Positions 25,629 to 33,992 of a stretch of DNA of 64,000 nucleotides are shown here, piece by piece. Every line of letters starts with the position of its first letter. Within the stretch, counting starts at the first letter, position 1. The notes below the pieces were generated by a model, which did not search any database, was not told the DNA's origin, and saw nothing but the letters and a program-made list of their open reading frames with translations. The translations under genes and the position numbers were made by a program. The stretch covers positions 104,528 to 168,527 of the forward strand of contig CANJWZ010000003.1 in assembly GCA_947478725.1 (NCBI GenBank). Direction: 5' to 3'. The DNA is from Comamonadaceae bacterium. Its GTDB lineage: Bacteria; Pseudomonadota; Gammaproteobacteria; Burkholderiales; Burkholderiaceae_C.

Positions 25629-25805
25629 ATGAACATTTCCTACGACTGCGCAACTGATTCGCTTTACGTCCATTTGACTAATGAAGTGGGCTGCGTCGTG
25701 GATGAGGTTGAGTCAGGCGTCGTTGTCGACGTTGATGCCAATGGCGCAACGGGAAATCGGGGTCAGATTCCAATTAATCCAAGATTTGAAGCTTTTACGC
25801 CGTAA
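25629..25805 (+). pseudogene. Truncated DUF2283 gene
   Basis: ATG at 25629 opens MNISYDCATDSLYVHL, then VESGVVVDVDANG, which is a textbook DUF2283 start. At the point where the usual second strand should follow (VGIDI-type), the frame runs into a GGGGTCAGATTCC repeat (from 25751) and then into unrelated residues before a stop at 25805 (58 aa). The 3' half of the gene is missing. Confidence 0.7.
25751..25778 (+). repeat. GGGGTCAGATTCC-type repeat at the break of the DUF2283 gene
   Basis: GGGAAATCGGGGTCAGATTC then CAATTAAT. It is a direct copy of 25551-25576; the DUF2283 remnant lies between these two direct copies. Confidence 0.8.
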
Positions 25806-25949
25806 ATCACTGCAGTATTTATGCTCCAAATGATCCCGTAACCCGCATGGATCCAGGATTCTTGCGGTTTCTCAGGGGCGACTAGCTCGCGTACTTGAAC
25901 CGCGGCGCTATAGTGGTGGTTAGCTGCTTCCCATCCTCATGGAGTTCCA

Positions 25950-26168
25950 ATGTCCCAAGCCGCTGAAGCCTTGAGCGCCCAAGTCACGCAACTGCCACCA
26001 GCAGAACGGATGGAAGTGGTGGAGCTCATCATTGACCGTCTGGACCAGCCCGATGCCGCATTGGACGCACTATGGGCCAAGGAGGCTGACGACCGGCTTG
26101 CCGCCTATCGACGCGGTGAAATCAAGGCCTCAGCCCTGTCTGACGTGATCGCCAAATACCAAGCGTGA
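25950..26168 (+). CDS. Addiction-module antitoxin, TIGR02574 type
   Basis: 72 aa. The helical sequence VTQLPPAERMEVVELIIDRL, LWAKEADDRLAAYRRGEIKA and the ending DVIAKYQA match TIGR02574-type putative antitoxins, normally paired with a downstream ParE/RelE toxin. Here the following toxin gene is almost entirely deleted, leaving an orphan antitoxin. Confidence 0.85.
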   Translation: MSQAAEALSAQVTQLPPAERMEVVELIIDRLDQPDAALDALWAKEADDRLAAYRRGEIKASALSDVIAKYQA

Positions 26169-26257
26169 TCTACACGCAAGACAGCTCCGATTTATTGGTT
26201 TTGGCTGTTGCACACCAACACCGCAAACCCGGCTATTGGCGCAGCAGGCTGAACTGA
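26165..26257 (+). pseudogene. Internally deleted ParE/RelE-type toxin remnant
   Basis: GTG at 26165 overlaps the antitoxin stop, as a toxin start would. The 30-codon frame ends DLLVLAVAHQHRKPGYWRSR, which is the typical C-terminus of ParE/RelE toxins partnered with TIGR02574 antitoxins. The roughly 60 central residues are absent, so the frame looks like a start fused to a tail. It should be non-toxic. Confidence 0.7.
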
Positions 26258-26312
26258 TCGCCCGTGCCCGCCAAGCCTTGCATTCCAGCCCACCAGCCAC
26301 AAGCTAGTCCAC

Positions 26313-26753
26313 ATGACTGAATCCCTGCACATCGTCTGCCCCCATTGCCACACCACCAACCGCGTGCGGGCCGAGCAGCTTGCCAGCGCGCCTGACTGCG
26401 GGCAGTGCAAGCAGCCCCTGTTTGATGGCAAGCCGGTTGACCTGGCTGAGGCTGCGTTTGACAAGCACTTGCAGCGCAACCAAATCCCGCTGCTGGTGGA
26501 CTTTTGGGCGCCGTGGTGCGGCCCGTGCCGGCAGATGGCGCCTGGCTATGTGCAGGCTGCCGCCCAGCTGGAACCTAAAGTGCGCGTGGCCAAGGTTGAC
26601 ACTGAGGCCCAGCAGGCGCTGGGGTCGCGCTATCAGATCCGCAGCATTCCGACGCTGGCGCTGTTTGTCAATGGCCGCGAGGTGGCCCGCCAAGCCGGCG
26701 CCATGAGCGCCAGCGACATCGTGCGCTGGACGAGGCAGAACATACCGGGCTGA
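26313..26753 (+). CDS. trxC: Thioredoxin TrxC (thioredoxin 2)
   Basis: 146 aa cytoplasmic disulfide reductase. The N-terminal zinc ribbon has Cys pairs at residues 9/12 and 29/32 (CPHC, CGQC). The thioredoxin domain has the active site WAPWCGPC near 66-73 and the cis-Pro loop IRSIPTL. The extra zinc ribbon separates TrxC from TrxA. Confidence 0.96.
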   Translation: MTESLHIVCPHCHTTNRVRAEQLASAPDCGQCKQPLFDGKPVDLAEAAFDKHLQRNQIPLLVDFWAPWCGPCRQMAPGYVQAAAQLEPKVRVAKVDTEAQQALGSRYQIRSIPTLALFVNGREVARQAGAMSASDIVRWTRQNIPG

Positions 26754-26782
26754 CGGTTTGCAGCGGTGTCAGCCAATGGCAC

Positions 26783-27235
26783 CTACTCAGCTGCGCTGGG
26801 GTCAAACACCTTCAAGCCGGTAAAGCGGGCAAAGCCTTTGTCGCACGTGGCAAGGCTGGCATTGAGTTCCATGGCGGTGGCGGCCATGTGGCTGTCGGTA
26901 ATGTCGTTGCCTTTCGTGCCAATCATGCCTGTGGCAATACGCCAAAAGGCGGCGTGGTTTGCGCCTGGCATAGCCTCTTTTGCGCCATGCTGGGCAAGAG
27001 TGTCCAGGTAGTCATGCAGCAGCCCAAAGGGGACGGGTTGCTGTGTGACGATGCCGCTGCCCAGCAACCTGACAAAGCCCAGCTTGGCGGCAGTAGGTAA
27101 CCATACCGTCATGCCCATGTTTTGCAGACTTGCCTCCAGCCACGTTTTGCATTGCTGCTGAGCCGGTGTTTGGGCGATGTAGGCGTAAACCAACACATTG
27201 ACGTCGAGTACCCAGTCGCTTGATTGGCTAGCCAT
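26783..27235 (-). CDS. vapC: VapC-type PIN-domain toxin
   Basis: 150 aa. WVLDVNVLVYAY gives the first PIN Asp (about residue 11); the central TDSHMAATAMELNASLATCDKGFARF carries the later acidic residues of the ribonuclease site. It follows the RHH antitoxin gene with an 8-bp overlap. Convergent with trxC. Confidence 0.88.
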   Translation of the reverse strand: MASQSSDWVLDVNVLVYAYIAQTPAQQQCKTWLEASLQNMGMTVWLPTAAKLGFVRLLGSGIVTQQPVPFGLLHDYLDTLAQHGAKEAMPGANHAAFWRIATGMIGTKGNDITDSHMAATAMELNASLATCDKGFARFTGLKVFDPSAAE

Positions 27236-27533
27236 GTCGCAAGCCTGGCTGCGCCGAAGTGTTCAGCCTGGCCGCTTCTTGAGCGTCAAGCAGCGCCTGT
27301 GCCGCATTCAGGTCGTCAACCGACAAGCCGACGGGTTTTAACGCCACGGGGCAGATCGGCAATGAGACGGCTTGGCTTGCGTCGGCTTGCTTTGGCGCCA
27401 TACCGCTCGCACCGTAGGCCAGCTGTAGCCGCAGTGCTTGGTCTAGATACTTGGTGATGGTCAGGCCCTGGCTCGCCGCGCTGGCCTTGGCCTTGCGGTA
27501 CAGGTCGTCGTCGATTCGCAGGCTGGTGAGCAT
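27228..27533 (-). CDS. vapB: VapB-type ribbon-helix-helix antitoxin
   Basis: 101 aa. The N-terminal MLTSLRIDDDLYRKAKASA, then GLTITKYLDQALRLQL, is a standard RHH unit. The C-terminal part (LSVDDLNAAQALLDAQEAA) is a likely toxin-binding tail. A perfect 20-bp palindrome lies 40 bp upstream of the start. Confidence 0.85.
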   Translation of the reverse strand: MLTSLRIDDDLYRKAKASAASQGLTITKYLDQALRLQLAYGASGMAPKQADASQAVSLPICPVALKPVGLSVDDLNAAQALLDAQEAARLNTSAQPGLRHG

Positions 27534-27572
27534 GGTGATCTTTCAGAAAATGCAGGCGATGGAAGCTTCAAG

Positions 27573-27592
27573 TTTACAAGATATCTTGTAAA
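27573..27592. promoter_or_regulatory. Perfect 20-bp palindromic operator of vapBC
   Basis: TTTACAAGATATCTTGTAAA is self-complementary, with another half-like AAATCTTG starting 6 bp further out (27599). The position upstream of vapB fits autorepression by the VapBC complex. Confidence 0.75.
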
Positions 27593-27837
27593 TCTATCAA
27601 ATCTTGTTTTAGCCTGATTTCAACAGCTCGTGATTGCGCGCGTCGAACAAGCGGTTGCTGCGCCTGATCTGGCTACCCAAAGGCATCTATGACCTGCCCA
27701 GCTTCGCGAATGCAGATGGCTAGGCGTGTGGCTGGCCATGGCGTGGCCTAGTGGTTGCACCGTGGTACAACTGAAGCTTAGCGAATCACCGAAGCTTCCT
27801 TCATCTTCGCCAATGAGAAGGTCATCGAGGCCAAGCC

Positions 27838-28416
27838 TTGAAACCCAAACCAACCCTCCCCCGCCTGATCTGCTTTAACAAGCCCTACGGCGTCCTGAGC
27901 CAGTTCACGGCTGAAGGGCGCTGGCGCGGGCTGAAGGACTTGATTGACGTGCCGGATGTGTATGTGGCGGGCCGCCTGGATGCCGACAGTGAAGGCCTGC
28001 TGCTGCTGACCAGCGACGGTCAGTTGCAGGCGCGCATTGCTGACCCGCGCTTCAAGATGGAGAAGACCTATTGGGTGCAGGTCGAAGGCGTGCCAGACGA
28101 TGCTGCACTGGCGGCCTTGGGTACGGGCGTGCAACTCAATGACGGTATCACGCTGCCAGCGCGTGCCGAGCGCATGCAAGAGCCGCCCGCGCTGTGGCCG
28201 CGCGACCCGCCCATCCGGGTGCGGCAGGCGCAACCGGCCTCATGGCTGGCGCTGGTGATTCGTGAGGGGCGCAACCGGCAGGTGCGGCGCATGACGGCTG
28301 CGGTGGGGTTTCCGACGCTGCGGCTGATTCGCGCGGCAGCGGGGCCGTTTTCAATCGACGGTTTGGCACCCGGCGCCTGGCTTGATGCCAGCAACAAGGC
28401 AAGTAGCATTGGCTGA
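27838..28416 (+). CDS. rluE: 23S rRNA pseudouridine synthase, RluE-type
   Basis: 192 aa with TTG start. [14 protein letters not shown] opens the domain; the catalytic Asp is in [18 protein letters not shown] (about residue 48); [25 protein letters not shown] is the closing motif. RluE modifies U2457 of 23S rRNA in E. coli. It lacks an S4 domain, as RluE does. Its stop overlaps an in-frame upstream ATG of the methyltransferase frame. Confidence 0.9.
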   Translation: MKPKPTLPRLICFNKPYGVLSQFTAEGRWRGLKDLIDVPDVYVAGRLDADSEGLLLLTSDGQLQARIADPRFKMEKTYWVQVEGVPDDAALAALGTGVQLNDGITLPARAERMQEPPALWPRDPPIRVRQAQPASWLALVIREGRNRQVRRMTAAVGFPTLRLIRAAAGPFSIDGLAPGAWLDASNKASSIG

Positions 28417-28508
28417 TGCACATTCAAGCCGCCTGCAGCCGGTGGTATCTTATTGGTCAGCGCAGCACCCCTAACCCATCACAACCTAAGCAACATACCT
28501 TCACCACT

Positions 28509-29360
28509 ATGCCAGCCCGTTACAGCCACCTCACATCGTTGCCATCACTGTTGGCCATCTGGCTTGCACTCGCCGCTGGCCACAGCCGCGCCCAGCTGAC
28601 CGACGAAGTGCCCTTCATCACCTCGCCAGACAACGTCACACTGGAGATGCTGAACGCTGCAGGCGTCAAGCGGGGTGACCATGTGATTGACCTGGGCTCA
28701 GGTGATGGGCGCATCGTGATTCTGGCTGCCAAGCGGTTTGAGGCGACCGGGCTGGGCGTCGAGATTGACCCGCGCCTGGTTGAAGCCAGCAAAACCAATG
28801 CGCGCACTGCGGGCGTGGCGGACAAGACTGAATTTCGGGAACAGGATCTGTTCAAGACTGACCTGGCACTCGCCACGGTGGTCACGATGTATTTGCTGCC
28901 CGAGTTCAATTTGAAATTACGCCCTTCCCTGCTGGGCCTCAAGCCGGGCACACGCATCGTCTCGCATGACTGGGACATGGGCGACTGGAAGCCTGACCGC
29001 ACAACCGTGGTGCCCGTTCCCAACAAGGCGGTGGGGTTTGAAAAGTCAAGCAAGATCCATTTGTGGACGGTACCGGCGCGGGTCGATGGCCTGTGGTGTG
29101 CGGGGGGCTTGCTGCGCGGGGCCAGCATTCGCCTGAAGCAAACGTACCAGACCTTTGAAGGCACGCTGGGCTGGCGTGATCGCACGCGCGACCTGGCGGG
29201 CACGATCAACGGGTCAGAACTGCGCGTACCGGCAGGCAGCAGCGGCGAGCTGGTGTTGCAAGCGACTGAGAACGCCCTGCGCCTGACCACGGCGCAAGGC
29301 AATCTGGCGCTGGCGCAAGGCCAAAGCTTTACCCGTGCCACCGGGGCATCATGTAGCTAA
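28509..29360 (+). CDS. Exported protein with class I SAM-methyltransferase domain
   Basis: 283 aa from ATG 28509, chosen because it puts a signal peptide at the N-terminus (ARYSHLTSLPSLLAIWLALA, cleavage near SRAQ). An ATG at 28416 would add 31 residues and overlap rluE. The mature part has the SAM motif I VIDLGSGDGRIVILAA (about 58), then GVEIDPRLVEAS and a conserved TVVTMYLLPEFN. The C-terminal 80 residues are beta-rich. Substrate unknown. A SAM-binding fold behind an export signal is odd, since SAM is not expected in the periplasm. Confidence 0.75.
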   Translation: MPARYSHLTSLPSLLAIWLALAAGHSRAQLTDEVPFITSPDNVTLEMLNAAGVKRGDHVIDLGSGDGRIVILAAKRFEATGLGVEIDPRLVEASKTNARTAGVADKTEFREQDLFKTDLALATVVTMYLLPEFNLKLRPSLLGLKPGTRIVSHDWDMGDWKPDRTTVVPVPNKAVGFEKSSKIHLWTVPARVDGLWCAGGLLRGASIRLKQTYQTFEGTLGWRDRTRDLAGTINGSELRVPAGSSGELVLQATENALRLTTAQGNLALAQGQSFTRATGASCS

Positions 29361-29365
29361 GCCCC

Positions 29366-29560
29366 ATGCAAGCCCGAGACATCCTCCACTTCTGGTTTGA
29401 TGAGCTCATTTCCTCGCTTTGTACTGCTACCGTTGCGCCGCTGCTGGCTGTGAGCTGTTTGCCAGGCATCGCGTACCCTGGCTAAAACATTGTGCTAGAC
29501 CAATTGGCGCGCAAGCTTGCCACCGATCCTTCCTGGCTACGCTGTCGCCGGAAACGAGAG
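29366..29560 (+). pseudogene. Remnant of a DUF924 family gene
   Basis: ATG at 29366 opens MQARDILHFWFDEL, the canonical DUF924 start, then loses the family sequence at once. About 100 bp later another frame reads IVLDQLARKLA, resembling the LLDQFPRN segment. No frame links them. Probably a decayed gene. Confidence 0.5.
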
Positions 29561-29571
29561 TCGATTGAAGC

Positions 29572-29988
29572 TCAGGGCGTCGGCTTGGCCGCTGCCTCGG
29601 CTTCCTCCTTGAAGACTTCCTTTGCAATCTTGAAGCTATCGAGCGCTGCAGGCACGCCGCAGTAGACAGCGCTTTGCAAGAAGATTTCCATGATCTCGTC
29701 TTTGCTCAGACCGTTATTGAGCGCGCCGCGCACATGCAGTTTGATTTCTTGCGGGCGGTTCAGCGCTGTCAGCATAGAGAGATTGATGATGCTTCGCGTC
29801 TTGCGGTCTAAGCCGGGTCTGGTCCAGACTTCGCCCCAGCACCACTCGGTTACCAGCTTTTGCATCGGCTCCATAAATGGGTCTGGGTCGCCCAGTGACT
29901 TATTCACATAGGCGTCGCCCAGCACCGCGCGACGCACTGCCAGACCTTGGTTAAATTTTTCGGAACGTTTTGGGTTTGTATCAGACAT
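29572..29988 (-). CDS. Carboxymuconolactone decarboxylase family protein
   Basis: 138 aa from ATG 29988, which has a good ribosome site (GGAG, 8 bases before). The CMD fold is shown by WCWGEVWTRPGLDRKTRSII, LTALNRPQEIKLHVRGALNN and the C-terminal EIFLQSAVYCGVPAA. The arrangement resembles PcaC-type 4-carboxymuconolactone decarboxylases, which lack the CxxC peroxidase pair. Last gene of a seven-gene minus-strand block; it overlaps the hydrolase gene by 8 bp. Confidence 0.85.
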   Translation of the reverse strand: MSDTNPKRSEKFNQGLAVRRAVLGDAYVNKSLGDPDPFMEPMQKLVTEWCWGEVWTRPGLDRKTRSIINLSMLTALNRPQEIKLHVRGALNNGLSKDEIMEIFLQSAVYCGVPAALDSFKIAKEVFKEEAEAAAKPTP

Positions 29989-31300
29989 GTGTTTTTCTCC
30001 TGGGAGGGGTCGTGGCCTTTTCAAGCCGCTCAAGTTCGGGGACGAGGTAGGCCAACAATGCGCCCGGGTTTTCGGTCATGGGAAAGTGACCTAGCTCGGG
30101 CATTTCAACAACGCGCGAATGCGCAATCCATCCGGCCAGTGCCTTTGCATCGGCCACCGTGGCCGAAAAGTCGTAGTGGCCAGTCATCAACACGACAGGC
30201 GTGCGTCTGCCGTCGATCGCTTTGGCAATGGTTTCGCCATCAAATTCATCGGAGTAAAACTGCAGGTCACCGTCATAAACGCCCGGGCCGCCCTGAGCGT
30301 AGATCCAGGCGGCCCGCCGCCGGTAGGCTAGAGGACTGAGCGGGCTCATCAGGCCGCGCACATAGGCCGACGTGTGCCAGCCAGCGTTAACCTGCCCGTG
30401 CGTGAGGTAAGCATTGCGCCTGCCCCGAGGTCTTACCGGCGCTTCCAAGGCTATCACTGCCGTCACAAGATCAGGGTGCTGGGCGGCAATCGCAAGTGCG
30501 ATGGCGGCGCCCATTGAGCAGCCCAGCAGCGTCACTGGTTGGCAGATCACCTGTTTGATCACTTCTACGCACCACGCCACATAGCTGGCCTGATCCAGCC
30601 TGTAGTCTTCGCCATCCCAGTCATCGGTTGGCATGGATCGGCCATGCGCAGGCATATCAAAGGCGATGGTCTTGTAGCTGCTAACCGTCGCGAGGCCACT
30701 CATCACGCCGTGGTACTGGCGAGAATCTGCTCCGGCGGTATGCAGACACAGCAGTGGCTGACCCTGGCCCGCCGTTTCAACAAAGATATCGGCGTTTCGG
30801 CCCTGTGGTCCGGTAACACGGTGGTAGCGACCTGTGATGCTTTCCAGCGAAAGGCTTTTGGCATTGGCCGTTGATGCCTTGATGTGCCAGCGTTCGATCA
30901 GGCATTCAAGGAAGGCGCGGCACTGCGCAATCGCCAGCGGCTCACCGGTGATCGTGAACGCCGGGTTGCGAATCTGCCAGGCCGAGAACGACTGGAACAG
31001 CGGCGGCGGGACGATGGCCAGCGCTTGATCCCAAGTGCCTTGGCCGGCAAAAATGCTGACGGTCGCCGTCTCACGCCAAGCCGGTTCAATCGATACTTCG
31101 CCGTTGAGAATACAGATGTCTATCGCAGCACTGTGTAAGGGTGGCGCGTCATCGACAACGCCCATGCGTATCCTCACGTCTAGGCCGTGTGCGACTGCCA
31201 AGACGCTTGGGTGTGCACTGGCGGCTCTCAACGCGGCATCCAGGCGTGCAGCCATACCTGATACTGCGCCGCTCGCAGCCGCAGAACTGTTGTGCGGCAT
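29981..31300 (-). CDS. Two-domain alpha/beta hydrolase
   Basis: 439 aa. Residues 1-150 form an extra domain (AIDICILNGEVSIEPAW, QGTWDQALAIVPPPLFQSF, WQIRNPAFTITGEPLAIAQ) that looks SCP2-like, a lipid/hydrophobic-ligand fold. Residues from about 165 are an alpha/beta hydrolase: QPLLCLHTAGADSRQY, nucleophile elbow LLGCSMGAAIALAI, acid in VVLMTGHYDFSAT, His in PELGHFPMTENP. Probably opens a lactone, ester or C-C bond of a hydrophobic compound; substrate unknown. Start overlaps the upstream receptor stop (ATGA). Confidence 0.82.
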   Translation of the reverse strand: MPHNSSAAASGAVSGMAARLDAALRAASAHPSVLAVAHGLDVRIRMGVVDDAPPLHSAAIDICILNGEVSIEPAWRETATVSIFAGQGTWDQALAIVPPPLFQSFSAWQIRNPAFTITGEPLAIAQCRAFLECLIERWHIKASTANAKSLSLESITGRYHRVTGPQGRNADIFVETAGQGQPLLCLHTAGADSRQYHGVMSGLATVSSYKTIAFDMPAHGRSMPTDDWDGEDYRLDQASYVAWCVEVIKQVICQPVTLLGCSMGAAIALAIAAQHPDLVTAVIALEAPVRPRGRRNAYLTHGQVNAGWHTSAYVRGLMSPLSPLAYRRRAAWIYAQGGPGVYDGDLQFYSDEFDGETIAKAIDGRRTPVVLMTGHYDFSATVADAKALAGWIAHSRVVEMPELGHFPMTENPGALLAYLVPELERLEKATTPPRRKTHV

Positions 31301-32280
31301 CAGGGCGCCTTGATATTGCGTTCGCGGATCATCTTGCCGTACATGTCGTAGGCAGACTGCACCTCGGCGGCGATGTTGAAGTTGGCTGGGTCCGTGCTTG
31401 GCCGGGCGCGCAGGTTGAACATGAACTCGGCTGTTTCAGGCTGTTTCGAAATCGCAGCCAGCTCGGTGGCCAGGCGCGTCACGATGGCAGGAGGCAGGCC
31501 GGCCGGACCTTCCAGCAAATACCAGGTAGGCGGAATCTTGTAGCCAGGCATGACCTCACTGATGGCCGGAACTTTAGGAAAATCGGACACCCGCTTGTCG
31601 TCGAGCACTGCGAGCAGCTTGACTTTGTCGGCCTTGCCCAGACTCGCACCAAGGGTGCCATCCGCAAAGGTGTGTATGCGGCCTGACAGCAGGTCGGCCA
31701 CGTAGGCAGTGCCTCCCTTGTAAGGCACATGCTCGAGCTGGACGCCGGTTTCAGCTATCAGAGCTTCAAAACGGAACTGTGGCGCGCTGCCGATACCTGC
31801 CGAGCCATACGCGATCTTGCCTGGCTCCTTTTTGGCGGCGGCAACCAGTTCCTGCAACGTGTTGATGCCCATGTCCTTGTTGACACCCAACAGGGTAACG
31901 GGATAACCAATGCGTGCGATTGGCGTCAGGTCTTTCAAACTGTCGTACTGAAGCTTCTGCATGTGCGGCAAGGCGGCAATCCCCGTGATAAGCGTGCCGA
32001 GTAGCGTGTATCCGTCAGCCGGTGCACGCGCCACCTTTTGTGTGCCGATTGCACCGCCAGCGCCACCGAGGTTTTCGATGATGATCTGCTGGCCCAGGAC
32101 TTTAGAAAGTTTTTGTGCATAAAAACGGTGGATGGCATCCGTGCCGGCGCCGGCGTCAAAGGGAACGATCAGCCGGATAGGCTGCTTGGTCGGCCATTCT
32201 TCCGAGGCCCATACGCCTGCACACATGGAGAGCAACGAGGCGATGATGGTGCTGCTCATGATCAGTGATTTGAATTTCAT
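31300..32280 (-). CDS. Bug-family tripartite tricarboxylate-type solute receptor, copy 2
   Basis: 326 aa from ATG 32280, which begins a signal peptide (FKSLIMSSTIIASLLSMCAG, then VWASEEWPT). The mature protein has family landmarks IRLIVPFDAGAGTDAIHRF, ENLGGAGGAIGTQKVARAP and AYGSAGIGSAPQFRFE. Periplasmic ligand binder. It is clearly a paralogue of the gene directly upstream. No TctA/TctB membrane genes are nearby, which is usual for Bug proteins. Confidence 0.92.
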   Translation of the reverse strand: MKFKSLIMSSTIIASLLSMCAGVWASEEWPTKQPIRLIVPFDAGAGTDAIHRFYAQKLSKVLGQQIIIENLGGAGGAIGTQKVARAPADGYTLLGTLITGIAALPHMQKLQYDSLKDLTPIARIGYPVTLLGVNKDMGINTLQELVAAAKKEPGKIAYGSAGIGSAPQFRFEALIAETGVQLEHVPYKGGTAYVADLLSGRIHTFADGTLGASLGKADKVKLLAVLDDKRVSDFPKVPAISEVMPGYKIPPTWYLLEGPAGLPPAIVTRLATELAAISKQPETAEFMFNLRARPSTDPANFNIAAEVQSAYDMYGKMIRERNIKAP

Positions 32281-32323
32281 TGGTGTGTTCCCAAAAATAT
32301 TGATGAAAGAAGGTCGCAGAAAA

Positions 32324-33298
32324 TCACGGTTTGACACCCCGATCGCGCAGCATCTTTGCGTACAGGTCATAAGCGCTTTGCAGCTCGGCCGCCACATTGA
32401 AGTTGGACTGGTCAGTGCTGGGGCGTGTCATTTGCTTGGCCAAAAATTCGGCCGTCTCGGTTGACCTCGAAATGTTGGCGAGTTCGGTGGCGATGCGCTT
32501 GGCGATAGCGGGGGGCAGGTTGGCCGGGCCTTCCATCAGGTACCAGGTAGGCGGGTTTTTAAAGCCCGGCAGGATCTCGTTGATGGTCGGTACGTTTGGG
32601 AAGTCCGCCACCCGTTTGTCATCCATCACCGCGAGCAGCTTGACCTTGTCCGCCTTGCCAAGCTGCGAGCCAAGGATCGAATCAACAAAGATCTGGATGC
32701 GGCCAGAAAGCAGGTCGGTCACATAGGCTGTACCGCCTTTGTAGGGCACATGCTCGAGCTGGATGCCGGTCTCCGCCTGCAATACCTCAAAGCGCAGCGC
32801 CGGCGCGCTGCCGATGCCGGCGGAACCGTAGGCAAACTTGCCTGGCTCTTTTTTGGCCAACGCAATGAGCTCGGGCAAGGTGTTGATGCCCAATTCCTTG
32901 TTGACGCCCAGCAGACTTATTGGGTAGGCCACCCGCGCAATCGGCGTGAGGTCCTTCAGGCCGTCGTACTGCAGTTTCTGCAGGTGCGGTAGCGCGGCGA
33001 TACCGGTGACCATGGTGCCCAGCAGCGTGTAACCATCGGCACTGGCGCGCGCCACCTTCATGGTGCCGATCGCGCCGCCCGCCCCGCCCACGTTCTCGAC
33101 GATCACCTGCTGGCCCAGCGCTTTGGACAACTGCTGCGCATAAAAGCGGTACACGGTATCGGTGCCAGCGCCCGCGTCAAAGGGCACCACCAGCTTGATG
33201 GGCTGGCGCGTTGGCCATTCATCTGCCGCGAAAGTTCCTCCCACCACCGCCAACATGAAGGCGGCGGCTGAGCACGCGATCCAGTTTCTCTTTTTCAT
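32324..33298 (-). CDS. Bug-family tripartite tricarboxylate-type solute receptor, copy 1
   Basis: 324 aa. Signal peptide RNWIACSAAAFMLAVVGG ending GTFAADEW. IKLVVPFDAGAGTDTVYRF, NVGGAGGAIGTMKVARA and AYGSAGIGSAPALRFE are shared almost word for word with the following gene, so the pair arose by tandem duplication. Both may sense or deliver the compound degraded by the surrounding enzymes. Confidence 0.92.
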   Translation of the reverse strand: MKKRNWIACSAAAFMLAVVGGTFAADEWPTRQPIKLVVPFDAGAGTDTVYRFYAQQLSKALGQQVIVENVGGAGGAIGTMKVARASADGYTLLGTMVTGIAALPHLQKLQYDGLKDLTPIARVAYPISLLGVNKELGINTLPELIALAKKEPGKFAYGSAGIGSAPALRFEVLQAETGIQLEHVPYKGGTAYVTDLLSGRIQIFVDSILGSQLGKADKVKLLAVMDDKRVADFPNVPTINEILPGFKNPPTWYLMEGPANLPPAIAKRIATELANISRSTETAEFLAKQMTRPSTDQSNFNVAAELQSAYDLYAKMLRDRGVKP

Positions 33299-33376
33299 GT
33301 CCTGTCTCCTTGCGATTGAGAAAGGGTGCAGACCTTTTTTGGCTACGACCGTGGTTCTGCGACACCTGTGAAAAAC

Positions 33377-33973
33377 TTACATCTGCTCTTCGCGCCCAAT
33401 CCAGTCGCGTGAAGTTTCGGGATGGGTCGGGGTTGGGGCGGGCTTGGCCGCATCGAACGGGTTCTCCGCAGCCAGGCGGGTGCGGTAGTTGTAGGTGATA
33501 CGGCGTTCAATGATCTTCCACTCGCCCGACTTCTTGCTCAGCTTGTCGGCGTAGGTACCACCGACCATCGCGACCGAGCCAGACGGGTAAATACCGATGG
33601 AGTTGTAAAAGGCGGTCATGACCGCATCGCCGTCGTCCAAGAAGCGCACGGCCACATTGGTAGCGGCGTGAAACGAGAACTTGCGCGTGCTGATCAGGTG
33701 CTTGTAGTTGGCGCGGATCGCTTCCTTGCCGAAGTAGCTACCACGTGGGTTGACGAGTTTGCACTCGTCGTCAAACACGCTCATGGTGCCGTCGAGGTCG
33801 TTGCCGTCATAGAAGTAGGTGTAGCGCACCAACAGGTCGCGCACTGCCATCTCGTCCTCAAGTCGCTGCAGCCGCGCTTCGGCTTCTTTTGCGCGTGTAA
33901 CCGGCAGGCGGACCAGCCCCTGCAGCAGGCCCCACATAGATTTTTGAAGGATAGTAAATGTTGAATCTGCCAT
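33377..33973 (-). CDS. NTF2/SnoaL-like domain protein
   Basis: 198 aa from ATG 33973 (GGAG 6 bases before). The core from about residue 40 (LEDEMAVRDLLVRYTYFYD, DLDGTMSVFDDECKLVNPRG, ATNVAVRFLDDGDAVMTAFY, GEWKIIERRITYNYRTRL) is the cone-shaped NTF2 fold used by SnoaL-like cyclases, dehydratases and isomerases. The N-terminal 40 residues are helical and basic. Likely an enzyme in the local pathway. Confidence 0.8.
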   Translation of the reverse strand: MADSTFTILQKSMWGLLQGLVRLPVTRAKEAEARLQRLEDEMAVRDLLVRYTYFYDGNDLDGTMSVFDDECKLVNPRGSYFGKEAIRANYKHLISTRKFSFHAATNVAVRFLDDGDAVMTAFYNSIGIYPSGSVAMVGGTYADKLSKKSGEWKIIERRITYNYRTRLAAENPFDAAKPAPTPTHPETSRDWIGREEQM

Positions 33974-33992
33974 GATGTCTCCGGTCTGGTTT

